From Streptomyces genisteinicus (GTDB lineage Bacteria > Actinomycetota > Actinomycetes > Streptomycetales > Streptomycetaceae): a stretch of 64,000 nucleotides of DNA. The stretch is taken from positions 2,953,501-3,017,500 of the forward strand of contig NZ_CP060825.1 of assembly GCF_014489615.1 (NCBI RefSeq), written 5' to 3'. Within the stretch, counting starts at the first letter, position 1; the number at the start of each line of letters is the position of its first letter. Below the pieces are notes generated by a model. It did not search any database, was not told the DNA's origin, and saw only the letters and a program-made list of their open reading frames with translations. Both the position numbers and the translations under genes were made by a program. Shown piece after piece: positions 1 through 7,460 of the stretch.

Positions 1-381
1 GACCAGCGCGGTCGGCGCCGGGCCGGGCAGTTCCTGGACGTGCATGGCGTCGGAGTGGACGAGCGAGAACCGCTCCGCCCGCCCGGGCAGGCGCGCCGCG
101 ACGGTGGCGGGGAGCGCGGCGGCGAGCACGTCGTCGATCTCGACCGCGACGACCCGGTCGGCGGCCTCCAGCAGCGCGAGGGTCAGCGAGCCGAGTCCGG
201 GGCCGACCTCGACGACCACGTCGTCGGGTGCGACGGCGGCGGTGCGCACGATCCGGCGGACCGTGTTGGCGTCGATGACGAAGTTCTGGCCGCGCTGCTT
301 GGTGGGGCGTACCCCCAGCGCGGCGGCCAGTTCGCGGATGTCGGCGGGGCCGAGGAGTGCGTCGGGATCAGTGGTGCTCAC
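1..381 (-). CDS. rsmA: RsmA/KsgA 16S rRNA dimethyladenosine transferase (N-terminal part, cut by window edge)
   Basis: Only the first 127 codons are in the window, reading leftward off position 1. The enzyme dimethylates two adjacent adenines near the 3' end of 16S rRNA during 30S assembly, using S-adenosylmethionine. The family signature is clear: a [12 protein letters not shown] segment near residue 25 and the SAM-binding motif [11 protein letters not shown] near residue 50, followed by the acidic VEID ribose-binding turn. The GTG start at 379-381 encodes [11 protein letters not shown] and is the only start that keeps the usual short N-terminus before the QNF motif. No strong Shine-Dalgarno is visible; the upstream 21-bp repeats lie directly against the start. 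It follows rpfB on the same strand with 44 bases between stop and start, so the two are probably cotranscribed. Confidence 0.93.
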   Translation of the reverse strand, partial: MSTTDPDALLGPADIRELAAALGVRPTKQRGQNFVIDANTVRRIVRTAAVAPDDVVVEVGPGLGSLTLALLEAADRVVAVEIDDVLAAALPATVAARLPGRAERFSLVHSDAMHVQELPGPAPTALV

Positions 382-383
382 CG

Positions 384-446
384 CTACAGCCTACGGCCGC
401 ACCACTGCAGCCTACGGCCGCGCCGCTACAGCCTGCGGCCGCAGTG
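384..446. repeat. three 21-bp tandem repeats at the rpfB 3' end
   Basis: Three near-identical 21-base units sit head to tail between the last codons of rpfB and the rsmA start. In the coding sense each unit contains GGCCG(T/C)AGGCTG. The unit nearest rpfB encodes its terminal residues HCGRRL and the TAG stop; the third unit again ends in an in-frame TAG. The unit length is a multiple of three, so loss of the first stop would extend RpfB by about 14 residues of the same sequence. Confidence 0.8.
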
Positions 447-1937
447 GGGCCAGGGACTCGCCCCCCGCTGCACGTAGAGCTTCTTCGCCCGGTACGTCTG
501 CTCCGCCGCGGGCGCGTCCTCCGGGCGGCCGCTGCCGCCCAGCGAGCGCCAGGTGCCGGCGTCGAACTGGTAGAGCCCGCCGTAGGTCCCCGAGGGGTCG
601 ACGGCGCCCGGCCGGCCGCCGGACTCGCACTGCGCGAGGGCGCCCCAGTCCAGCCCGTCGGCCCCCGCGACCGAGTCCGGCGGCCTGCGGGTGCCGACCC
701 TGATCCGTTCGGTGACGGGCTCGCGCACGATCTCCTCGTAGAGTCTGCGGGGTTTCTGCCGGACCCCGTTGACGGTGCGCAGGGCGTACGTGACCCGGCG
801 GATCCCGGGTACGCCCTGCTGGTCGACGACCTCGGTGCCGGCGAACAGCGAGGCGTCCCGGGTGCGCTCGACGGCGTGGGGGACGGGCTCGTCCGTGGTC
901 CGGCGGCCGTCGGTGACACGCAGCACGGTGATCGTCTGGCCGTCGCGGGGGAAGCTGTCCGGCGGCACGGACGTCGTGTCCTGCCCGCGCAGCGTGATGC
1001 CGGCGCCCGCGAGGGCCTCCCGCACGGTGGGGGCGTTGGTGCGGACGGTGTGCTCGCGGCCGTCGGCCATGAAGGTCACCGAGCGTTCGGTGCGCATGTC
1101 CACGGTGAGGCCGGTGCGGCCGATGGCCGTCGAACGGGAGACGGACAGGTAGGCGCCCGTCGCCCGTACGCCGAGTTGCCGCAGCGCCCCGTCGACGGTC
1201 TCCGCGGTCGTCCACACCGTGCGCCGGTGGCCGTCGAGGGTGAGGACGAGGGGGCGTCCGTGGCGGACGACGATCTCGTCGCCGCTGTCGAGGCCGGTGT
1301 GCGGACCGGGGGCGACGACGTCGTGCGGGCCGATGCGCACGTCCTCGTCGTCGAGGAGTTCCGCGACGTCGTCGGCGAAGGTGTGCAGGGTGCGGGGCTC
1401 GCCGTCGACGGTGAGCCGCACCGCCTTGTCGGCGCCGACGAACGCGGCGGTCCCGCCGGCGAGGAAGGCGACGACCAGGGCCCGCGGCACGAGCCGGCGC
1501 AGGTTCTCCGCGCTGGGCGCGGTCCTGCGCCGCCGGGCGGCCCTGCGCGCCTGGGCGCGTCCGCCGGTCGCGGCGGCCGGGGCGCCCGGCCGGGGCAGGG
1601 CCGGGCCCGTGGCGCCGGCGCCCTTCATATCGACGTACGGCAGCGTCGGCGCGTACGCCTGGGCGAGGCGGGCGTCGACGACGGTGGGCGGCGGCCCGGG
1701 GGCCGTGCGGCGGCCGGGCCGGGCGCCGGCCGCGTCGGGTGCCGGGCCCGGGGCCGGGACGGCCGGGGGGAGCAGGGTGCCGGCGAGGATCGTGTCGGCG
1801 AGGCGGGTGTCCACGACGGTCGGCGCCCGGCCCCCGCCCGGCCCGCTCCGGTGGACCGCGTCGTACAGGACGCCGTGTCCGCTCTCCCGCGCACCGCCCG
1901 CGTCGGCGGCACGGTGACTGCCCTGCGCTCTGCTCAC
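426..1937 (-). CDS. rpfB: Resuscitation-promoting factor RpfB-type cell-wall hydrolase
   Basis: A 503-residue RpfB-type protein that cleaves peptidoglycan and promotes germination or growth resumption. The order seen is: a long basic, Pro/Ala-rich cytoplasmic N-terminus (about 150 residues) carrying a short internal repeat PTVVD(T/A)RLA at about 39-49 and 84-94; one membrane segment at about 153-168; three DUF348 repeats (about 173-330); a G5 domain with the TEVVDQQG and RTVNGVRQKP signatures (about 345-420); and the C-terminal Rpf lysozyme-like domain (about 428-503) with the catalytic glutamate E438 in QCESGG. I chose the GTG at 1935-1937 (VSRAQGSHRA); a longer in-frame extension is possible but has no family support. 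It precedes rsmA on the same strand, the usual actinobacterial arrangement. The N-terminal cytoplasmic tail is long for the family. Confidence 0.92.
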   Translation of the reverse strand: MSRAQGSHRAADAGGARESGHGVLYDAVHRSGPGGGRAPTVVDTRLADTILAGTLLPPAVPAPGPAPDAAGARPGRRTAPGPPPTVVDARLAQAYAPTLPYVDMKGAGATGPALPRPGAPAAATGGRAQARRAARRRRTAPSAENLRRLVPRALVVAFLAGGTAAFVGADKAVRLTVDGEPRTLHTFADDVAELLDDEDVRIGPHDVVAPGPHTGLDSGDEIVVRHGRPLVLTLDGHRRTVWTTAETVDGALRQLGVRATGAYLSVSRSTAIGRTGLTVDMRTERSVTFMADGREHTVRTNAPTVREALAGAGITLRGQDTTSVPPDSFPRDGQTITVLRVTDGRRTTDEPVPHAVERTRDASLFAGTEVVDQQGVPGIRRVTYALRTVNGVRQKPRRLYEEIVREPVTERIRVGTRRPPDSVAGADGLDWGALAQCESGGRPGAVDPSGTYGGLYQFDAGTWRSLGGSGRPEDAPAAEQTYRAKKLYVQRGASPWPHCGRRL

Positions 1938-2057
1938 GACGCTCCGCCGGCCGATCGGACACCCAGTGGGCACCGGACAGTAGCGGAGCGGCGGCCACTC
2001 TCCCAAGCCGGACGGTCACCCAGCGTGGCGTGGCGGCCGGAAGGTCGCCCGATCCGG

Positions 2058-2927
2058 TCAGTACCCGAAAGCGCGCGCGGTGTTGGCGGCGATCGCTGCC
2101 GCCAGGGTGTCCTCGTCGACGCCTCTGACCACGGCCATGGCGCGGAGCGTCACGGGGATCAGATAGGGCGCGTTCGGCCGGCCCCGGTAGGGGGCGGGGG
2201 TCAGGAAGGGGGCGTCGGTCTCGACGAGGACCAGTTCCGCGGGGGCGACGGCGAGCGCGTCGCGCAGCGGCTGCGCGTTCTTGAAGGTCACGTTGCCGGC
2301 GAAGGACATGAAATACCCCTTGGCCGCACAGATCTCCGCCATTTCCGCGTCACCGGAATAGCAGTGGAACACCGTGCGTTCCGGTGCGCCCTCCTCGTCG
2401 AGAATGCGCAGCACGTCCGCGTGCGCCTCCCGGTCGTGGATCACCAGTGCTTTTCCGCGGCGTTTGGCGATCTCGATATGGGCGCGGAAGGACCGCTCCT
2501 GCGCGGCCATTCCCTCTGGCCCGGTGCGGAACGTGTCGAGCCCGGTCTCCCCGACCGCCTTGACCTCGTCGAGCGCGGCGAGCCGGTCGATCTCGGCGAG
2601 CGCGTCGTCGAGGGCGGCGTCGCCGCCGGCCTCCCGGGCGCCCTGGCGCGACCAGCCGTCGGGGTCGCCGAGCACGATCCGCGGGGCCTCGTTGGGGTGC
2701 AGGGCGACCGCCGCGTGCACCTGCGGGTGCGCGGCGGCGGTCTCGGCGGCCCAGCGGGAGCCCGACAGGTCGCAGCCCACCTGGACGACGGTGGTGACAC
2801 CGACGGCGGCGGCCCGTGCGAGGGCCTCCTCGACGGTGCCCTCCTGCATGTCCAGGTGGGTGTGCGAATCGGCGACCGCCACCCCGAGCGGTTCGGGCAG
2901 CGGCGGGGGTGCGGACTTCGAGCTCAT
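2058..2927 (-). CDS. tatD: TatD-family metal-dependent hydrolase (putative DNase)
   Basis: A 289-residue amidohydrolase-superfamily TIM barrel of the TatD type, expected to be a cytoplasmic divalent-metal nuclease. The metal ligands can be followed in order: HTH in SHTHLD (H22, H24), the glutamate in VGETGLD, histidine in VIHDREAH, histidine in FHCYSG and the aspartate in ETDAPFL. Length is typical with a slightly extended N-terminus. It lies upstream of rpfB on the same strand, about 120 bases away; tatD-rpfB-rsmA is a conserved actinobacterial order. The exact substrate in Streptomyces is not known from sequence. Confidence 0.9.
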   Translation of the reverse strand: MSSKSAPPPLPEPLGVAVADSHTHLDMQEGTVEEALARAAAVGVTTVVQVGCDLSGSRWAAETAAAHPQVHAAVALHPNEAPRIVLGDPDGWSRQGAREAGGDAALDDALAEIDRLAALDEVKAVGETGLDTFRTGPEGMAAQERSFRAHIEIAKRRGKALVIHDREAHADVLRILDEEGAPERTVFHCYSGDAEMAEICAAKGYFMSFAGNVTFKNAQPLRDALAVAPAELVLVETDAPFLTPAPYRGRPNAPYLIPVTLRAMAVVRGVDEDTLAAAIAANTARAFGY

Positions 2928-2960
2928 GGGCGCGATCCTACGAGGCGCCCCGGGCTCCGC

Positions 2961-3389
2961 TCACCTGCGGTGGTGGAAAGGGCGCAGCAGGTCGGACAGG
3001 TGCCAGTGGTGCGGCTCGGACGGCGTCGCGTCCGACCGCGTCGAGCCCCCGGTCGCGGCGTCGCCGTCGCCCGCGCCCTCGTGGGACGCGCCACCCCCGG
3101 ACTTCCTGCGGTGGCGTCCGTGCGCGGAGGCCTGTGCCATCAGGCCGAGCACCGAGGAGACCTGTCCGGCGCGCATGATCCGCACGACGTGGCCGCCGCA
3201 GTTGAGGCAGGTCGGGCTCGACAACGGGGACGGGACCCGCTTCCCGTCGGCCGTGTAGACGACGAATTCCCCGCCGTGGTTGTCGGTGTGGTGCTCGATC
3301 TCGTAGGACTGCTCCCAGCCGTACCCGCAGCGCATGCAGGCGAAGGCGTACGCCTCATGGACTTTCGCGGCGTCGGTGATCTCACTCAT
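2961..3389 (-). CDS. small zinc-ribbon protein of unknown function
   Basis: A 142-residue protein with two CxxC knuckles (C18/C21 and C61/C64) separated by about 40 residues, which together look like a zinc ribbon. The C-terminal 60 residues are low-complexity and His/Arg-rich, ending HHWHLSDLLRPFHHRR. There is no signal peptide or membrane segment. The ATG is preceded by a good ribosome binding site (GGAGAGGAGCTGGC). It runs in the same direction as tatD, 33 bases upstream of it, so cotranscription is likely. I do not recognise a function; nucleic-acid binding or a metal-handling role would fit a zinc ribbon but is inference. Confidence 0.75.
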   Translation of the reverse strand: MSEITDAAKVHEAYAFACMRCGYGWEQSYEIEHHTDNHGGEFVVYTADGKRVPSPLSSPTCLNCGGHVVRIMRAGQVSSVLGLMAQASAHGRHRRKSGGGASHEGAGDGDAATGGSTRSDATPSEPHHWHLSDLLRPFHHRR

Positions 3390-3653
3390 GCCAGCTCCTC
3401 TCCACCGATTTCCAGTGGACGCCCGTTTCGGCGGGAGCGCATCAGCGCGGGTCGATAAATGGTGCGGCCTTGGGCATTCCCATGCACAAACGGGCCGGGA
3501 CGCGGTCTGCCCTTTGCCTTTTCACGACAGGGCTTTACCGAGGCGCCGTCCCTCCGCGGATCCGAGCCCCGTCCCGCGCTTCCCCGCCCGCCCCGCGTGC
3601 CCCGCCCGCCCCGTCGGCGGCCCCGCACCGAAGCGCCGCGTGCCCCGGCCACC

Positions 3654-3670
3654 GGCCCCGCACCGGGGCC
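3654..3670 (-). terminator. short GC hairpin downstream of rsmI
   Basis: A 6-bp perfect stem (GGCCCC/GGGGCC) with a 5-base loop lies 14 bases beyond the rsmI stop. There is no T-tract, as is usual in Streptomyces. The rest of the 294-base space between the zinc-ribbon gene and rsmI shows nothing else I can support; the 88-codon reading frame across it is Arg/Gly-rich noise. Confidence 0.4.
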
Positions 3671-3683
3671 CCGTCGCGCGCCG

Positions 3684-4562
3684 TCACGCGCCCGCGGCGC
3701 CGCCCGCCCGCTCGGCGTTCTTCGCCGCGACGACCGCGTCGAAGACCTCGCGCTTGGGCAGGCCGGTGTCGGCGGCGACCGCCGCGATGGCCTCCTTGCG
3801 CCGCTCGCCCGCCTCCTCGCGCACCCGCACCCTGCGCACCAGCTCGTCGGCGTCGAGTTCGGCGGGGCCGGCTTCGGGCGCGCCCTCGACGACGACGGTG
3901 ATCTCCCCCCGCACTCCCTCGGCCGCCCAGCGGGCGAGGTCGCCGAGACCGCCCCGCTTGACCTCCTCGTAGGTCTTGGTCAACTCGCGGCAGACGGCGG
4001 CGCGCCGGTCGGCGCCGAAGACCTCGGCCATCGCGGCGAGGGTGTCGTCGAGCCGGTGCGGGGCCTCGAAGTACACGAGCGTGCGGCGCTCCTGTCCGGC
4101 CTCGCGCAGCCGGGCGAGACGCTCGCCGGCCTTGCGGGGCAGGAACCCCTCGAAGCAGAAGCGGTCGACGGGGAGCCCGGAGAGCGCGAGCGCGGTGAGC
4201 ACGGCGGAGGGACCGGGGACGGCCGTGACCCTGATGTCCTGCTCGACGGCGGCCGCGACGAGCCGGTAGCCGGGGTCGGACACGGACGGCATCCCGGCGT
4301 CGGTGACCAGCAGCACCCGGGCCCCGCCGGCGAGCGCCTCGACGAGTTCGGGCGTGCGCGCGGTCTCGTTGCCCTCGAAGTAGGACACGACGCGCCCGCC
4401 GATGTGCACACCGAGGGCCTGGGTGAGCCGGCGCAGCCGCCGGGTGTCCTCGGCGGCGACGATGTCGGCGTCCGCCAGCTCGGCGGCGAGCCGGGGCGGC
4501 GCGTCCGCGACGTCGCCGATGGGGGTGCCTGCGAGGACGAGCGTTCCGGGTGTTCCAGTCAC
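3684..4562 (-). CDS. rsmI: RsmI, 16S rRNA (cytidine-1402 2'-O)-methyltransferase
   Basis: A 292-residue SAM-dependent tetrapyrrole-methylase-fold enzyme that 2'-O-methylates C1402 in the ribosomal P site. Family hallmarks are LVLAGTPIGDVAD at the N-terminus, AAEDTRRLRRL, LVTDAGMPSVSDPGYRLV, VPGPSAVLTALALSGLP, FEGFLPRK and the FEAPHRL segment, all in the usual order. I chose the GTG at 4560-4562 because GGGAGG lies 9 bases upstream; the ATG three codons earlier would abut that site with no spacer. It is divergent from the mannosyltransferase gene, with 62 bases between the starts. Confidence 0.93.
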   Translation of the reverse strand: MTGTPGTLVLAGTPIGDVADAPPRLAAELADADIVAAEDTRRLRRLTQALGVHIGGRVVSYFEGNETARTPELVEALAGGARVLLVTDAGMPSVSDPGYRLVAAAVEQDIRVTAVPGPSAVLTALALSGLPVDRFCFEGFLPRKAGERLARLREAGQERRTLVYFEAPHRLDDTLAAMAEVFGADRRAAVCRELTKTYEEVKRGGLGDLARWAAEGVRGEITVVVEGAPEAGPAELDADELVRRVRVREEAGERRKEAIAAVAADTGLPKREVFDAVVAAKNAERAGGAAGA

Positions 4563-4624
4563 AATCCCCATCCTCCCAGGACGGGAGGCACCACTCGCAC
4601 AGCCGTGTTCCCTACGATGGCGCG

Positions 4625-6358
4625 GTGACCAGTACCGCGCCTCCCACCTACGAGGGCTCCGAGGGCAAGGAAGCCCCGCAGCCGCCCGGCCGGCTCCAGC
4701 GCCTGCGCCGGTTCGGCTACACGCCCCGGCCGGTGATCGGCCTGCGCGAACGCCTCGTGCCTCCGTACACGCGTCCCTCCGGCGGACTGTGGCCGGTGCT
4801 CGGCATCAGGCGCGCCGACGCGGACGTCCTGCTGCGGCTCTCCGCCTGGGCCGGTCCGCTGCTCGTCGCGCTCGTCGCGGGGCTGCTGCGGTTCTGGAAC
4901 CTGGGCAGGCCGCACGCGGTGATATTCGACGAGACGTACTACGCCAAGGACGCCTGGGCGCTCATCAACCAGGGCTACGAGGGCAGTTGGCCGAAGGACG
5001 TCGACAAGCGGATCCTCCAGGACGCCTCGGCCGTGGCGGCGCCCGTCGATCCGGGCTACGTGGTGCACCCGCCGGTCGGCAAGTGGATCATCGGCATCGG
5101 CGAGAAGCTGTTCGACTTCACGCCGTTCGGCTGGCGCTTCATGGTGGCCGTGCTCGGCACCCTGTCGGTGCTGATGCTGTGCCGCATCGGCCGCCGGCTG
5201 TTCCGCTCCACGTTCCTCGGGTGCCTCGCCGGGCTGCTGCTGGCCGTGGACGGGCTCCACTTCGTGATGAGCCGCACCGCGCTGCTCGACCTGGTGCTGA
5301 TGTTCTTCGTCCTGGCCGCCTTCGGGGCGCTGCTCCTGGACCGCGACTGGACCCGGCGGCGCATGGCCGCGGCACTGCCGGAGGATCCGGAAGGGGTGCT
5401 GCGGCCCGACGCGGGGATCGCGGCGACGCTGCGCTTCGGCTGGCGCCCGTGGCGGCTGACGGCGGGCGTGCTGCTGGGCCTGGCGGCGGGCACCAAGTGG
5501 AACGGCCTGTACGTGATGGCCGCGTTCTGCGTGATGAGCGTCCTGTGGGACGTCGGCACCCGGCGCACCGCGGGCGCGGTCCGGCCGTACTCGGCGGTGC
5601 TGAGGCGGGACCTGTTCCCCGCGTTCGTCTCCACGGTCCCCGTCGCGATCGCCACCTACGTGGCGTCGTGGACGGGCTGGATCGTCACCGGCAAGGGCTA
5701 CCACCGCCAGTGGGCGAGCACCGGCGCCGGGCAGGACAGCGCGTGGGGCTGGCTGTTCCCGGACTGGTGGCGCAGCCTGTGGCACTACGAGTCGCAGGTC
5801 TACACGTTCCACGTGGGGCTCACGGACGGGCACACGTACGAGTCGAACCCATGGAGCTGGCTGGTGGTCGGCCGGCCGGTCTCGTACTTCTACGAGGACC
5901 CGTCCGCGGGCACCGGCGGCTGCCCGGCGGGCACGGCCGACAAGTGCGCCGCCGAGGTGCTGGCGCTCGGCACCCCGCTGCTGTGGTGGGCCGCCTGCTT
6001 CGCCCTGCTCTACGTGGCGTGGCGGTGGCTGTTCCGCCGCGACTGGCGGGCGGGCGCCATCCTCTGCGCCTTCCTGGCGGGCTGGCTCCCGTGGCTGCAC
6101 TACCAGGAGCGCACGATCTTCCTCTTCTACGCGGTCGTGTTCGTGCCGTTCCTCTGCCTGGCCGTCGCCATGATGATCGGCGCGATCCTCGGCCCGCCCG
6201 GCTCCGACGAACGCCGCCGCGCGGTGGGCGCGATCGGCGCGGGGGTGCTGGTGCTCCTGATCGTGTGGAACTTCATCTACTTCTATCCGATCTACACCGG
6301 GCAGCCGATCCCGATGGAGGAGTGGCGCAACCGGATGTGGCTCGACACCTGGGTGTAG
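4625..6358 (+). CDS. pmt: Pmt-type polyprenyl-phosphate-mannose protein O-mannosyltransferase (GT39)
   Basis: A 577-residue multispanning glycosyltransferase that transfers mannose from polyprenyl-phosphate mannose to exported proteins at the outer face of the membrane. The family-defining acidic pair is in FDETYYAKDAW after the first membrane helix; the first extracytoplasmic loop continues with the PPVGKWIIGIGE segment. About ten hydrophobic helices follow, with HYQERTIFLFYAVVFVPF near the C-terminus, typical of GT39 enzymes. In S. coelicolor this class of enzyme glycosylates PstS and the phiC31 receptor (established knowledge). The GTG start at 4625 (VTSTAPPTYEG) is chosen because extending upstream would run into the divergent rsmI leader. 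A strong hairpin terminator follows. Confidence 0.93.
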   Translation: MTSTAPPTYEGSEGKEAPQPPGRLQRLRRFGYTPRPVIGLRERLVPPYTRPSGGLWPVLGIRRADADVLLRLSAWAGPLLVALVAGLLRFWNLGRPHAVIFDETYYAKDAWALINQGYEGSWPKDVDKRILQDASAVAAPVDPGYVVHPPVGKWIIGIGEKLFDFTPFGWRFMVAVLGTLSVLMLCRIGRRLFRSTFLGCLAGLLLAVDGLHFVMSRTALLDLVLMFFVLAAFGALLLDRDWTRRRMAAALPEDPEGVLRPDAGIAATLRFGWRPWRLTAGVLLGLAAGTKWNGLYVMAAFCVMSVLWDVGTRRTAGAVRPYSAVLRRDLFPAFVSTVPVAIATYVASWTGWIVTGKGYHRQWASTGAGQDSAWGWLFPDWWRSLWHYESQVYTFHVGLTDGHTYESNPWSWLVVGRPVSYFYEDPSAGTGGCPAGTADKCAAEVLALGTPLLWWAACFALLYVAWRWLFRRDWRAGAILCAFLAGWLPWLHYQERTIFLFYAVVFVPFLCLAVAMMIGAILGPPGSDERRRAVGAIGAGVLVLLIVWNFIYFYPIYTGQPIPMEEWRNRMWLDTWV

Positions 6359-6367
6359 CGCGCCCGC

Positions 6368-6408
6368 GGCGCGGGGCCCGGCACCGGTGAGGTGCCGGGC
6401 CCCGCGCC
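6368..6408. terminator. perfect 18-bp stem terminator between convergent genes
   Basis: An uninterrupted 18-bp inverted repeat (6368-6385 and 6391-6408) with a 5-base GGTGA loop lies 9 bases past the pmt stop and before the end of the convergent membrane-anchored protein gene. It can act in both directions. Confidence 0.85.
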
Positions 6409-6475
6409 GTCGTCCGGGGCCGCGGGCCCGGACGGCACTGCCCGGGCCGGTGCTCGGGCCGTGCCGAGGCCGTGC

Positions 6476-7153
6476 TCAGGCCTTGGCGGCGCAGATGGTG
6501 TCGTAGGGGCGGCCGATGGCCATCAGCAGCTCCATCGGCTCGGTGGTGCCCGCCGGGCAGCTCTCCTTGCCCTTGACGAGGTCGAGCACCTTGTAGGTGC
6601 CCGCACCGCCGGAGGCGCAGGCGACCTCCTGGGCGGTCGAGGTGACGCAGTCGCCCTTGACCAGCTGGCCGCCGCCGGCGCCCGCGTCGCCGGGGTGCTC
6701 GCCGGACAGGTTGCGGCCGCAGACCGTGTTGGTCGGGATGCCGCCGCCCTTGTTCGAGGAACCGTAGGAGATGGAGACCTGGATGATCAGGTCGGTGCCG
6801 GCCGGGCACTGGACCGAGTCGGGCAGGATGCTCGCGTCCTGGATCTCCAGCGCCTTGAAGGTCGCGCCGGAGTCGTCGCAGTCGAAGGCCCGGTAGCCGT
6901 CGGGACGGTTCTCGGGGTCCGGGCCGCCGCAGTCGCCCACCTTCCAGGAGCCGCCCTGCCCGTCGGAGGCGGAGGACGAGGACGAGGAGGGCCGGGACGA
7001 CGAGGAGTCGTCGTCGCCGAAGATCTGCGAGGCCGCGAAGCCGAGGCCGAGGATCACCGCGAGGGACACCAGCCCCTGGAGGCACCCTCCGGAGCGCCGC
7101 CGGGGCTGCGGCGGCTGCGGCTGCGGCGGGTGCTGGGCGTAGGGGTTGCTCAT
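6476..7153 (-). CDS. membrane-anchored Cys-containing protein of unknown function
   Basis: A 225-residue protein with a short cytoplasmic Pro/Gln-rich head, a GGCLQG segment, one membrane helix (about 23-43, LVSLAVILGLGFAASQIF), an Asp/Ser-rich linker and an extracytoplasmic domain of about 150 residues. The outer domain has seven or so cysteines (WKVGDCGGPD, FDCDDSG, VQCPAG, NTVCGRN, KGDCVTS, VACASG, ESCPAG, DTICAAK), which suggests disulfides. The ATG at 7151-7153 (MSNPYAQHPP) follows a GAGGAGA ribosome site. It is divergent from the penicillin-binding protein gene. I do not recognise the family; the layout resembles surface-exposed, possibly ligand-binding Streptomyces membrane proteins. 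Confidence 0.75.
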   Translation of the reverse strand: MSNPYAQHPPQPQPPQPRRRSGGCLQGLVSLAVILGLGFAASQIFGDDDSSSSRPSSSSSSASDGQGGSWKVGDCGGPDPENRPDGYRAFDCDDSGATFKALEIQDASILPDSVQCPAGTDLIIQVSISYGSSNKGGGIPTNTVCGRNLSGEHPGDAGAGGGQLVKGDCVTSTAQEVACASGGAGTYKVLDLVKGKESCPAGTTEPMELLMAIGRPYDTICAAKA

Positions 7154-7460
7154 ACCGGTCTCCTCGTCGGGGCGGGAGCGCGGCGCCGGGCCGCGCACGC
7201 TCGGGGACGCGGCATGGACACCTCATGGTTCCGGCGCGTCGGGGACGGGGGCCGGCGCGGTCTCCGGAGCCGGGAGTGCGAAGCCGGGGCCCGGGCCCGG
7301 CCGGCGGTCCCGGTGCGGACGGCGGGATCGCTCCCGAGGCCCGGTCGCGGTCGGGTAAAGACCCGGCCGCGCGCCACTCACGTCCCGTAGGGTGCACCTG
7401 ACTCGCGCATTTGAACACGTTCATGGAAAGCGCGTGCACTCTGGGGAGGGGGCTGCGGTC
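7154..7460. other. divergent intergenic region (307 bases)
   Basis: Holds the promoters of the divergent membrane-protein and penicillin-binding-protein genes. A short perfect dyad TGAACACGTTCA (7412-7423) lies about 40 bases upstream of the penicillin-binding-protein start and is the only structured site I see; the two-base spacer differs from the four-base spacer of a LexA box. Confidence 0.45.

Noticed and set aside
357..3458. 1033-codon open frame on the plus strand across rpfB and tatD
   Set aside because: Its translation is Arg/Gly/Val-rich without domains, and it lies antisense to three well-supported genes; high GC makes such shadows common.
3386..3652. 88-codon minus-strand frame upstream of the zinc-ribbon gene
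   Set aside because: Arg/Gly-rich, ends inside the ribosome site of the next gene, and looks like GC-driven noise.
7412..7423. LexA box upstream of the penicillin-binding protein gene
   Set aside because: The dyad GAAC-AC-GTTC has a two-base spacer; the LexA box needs four.
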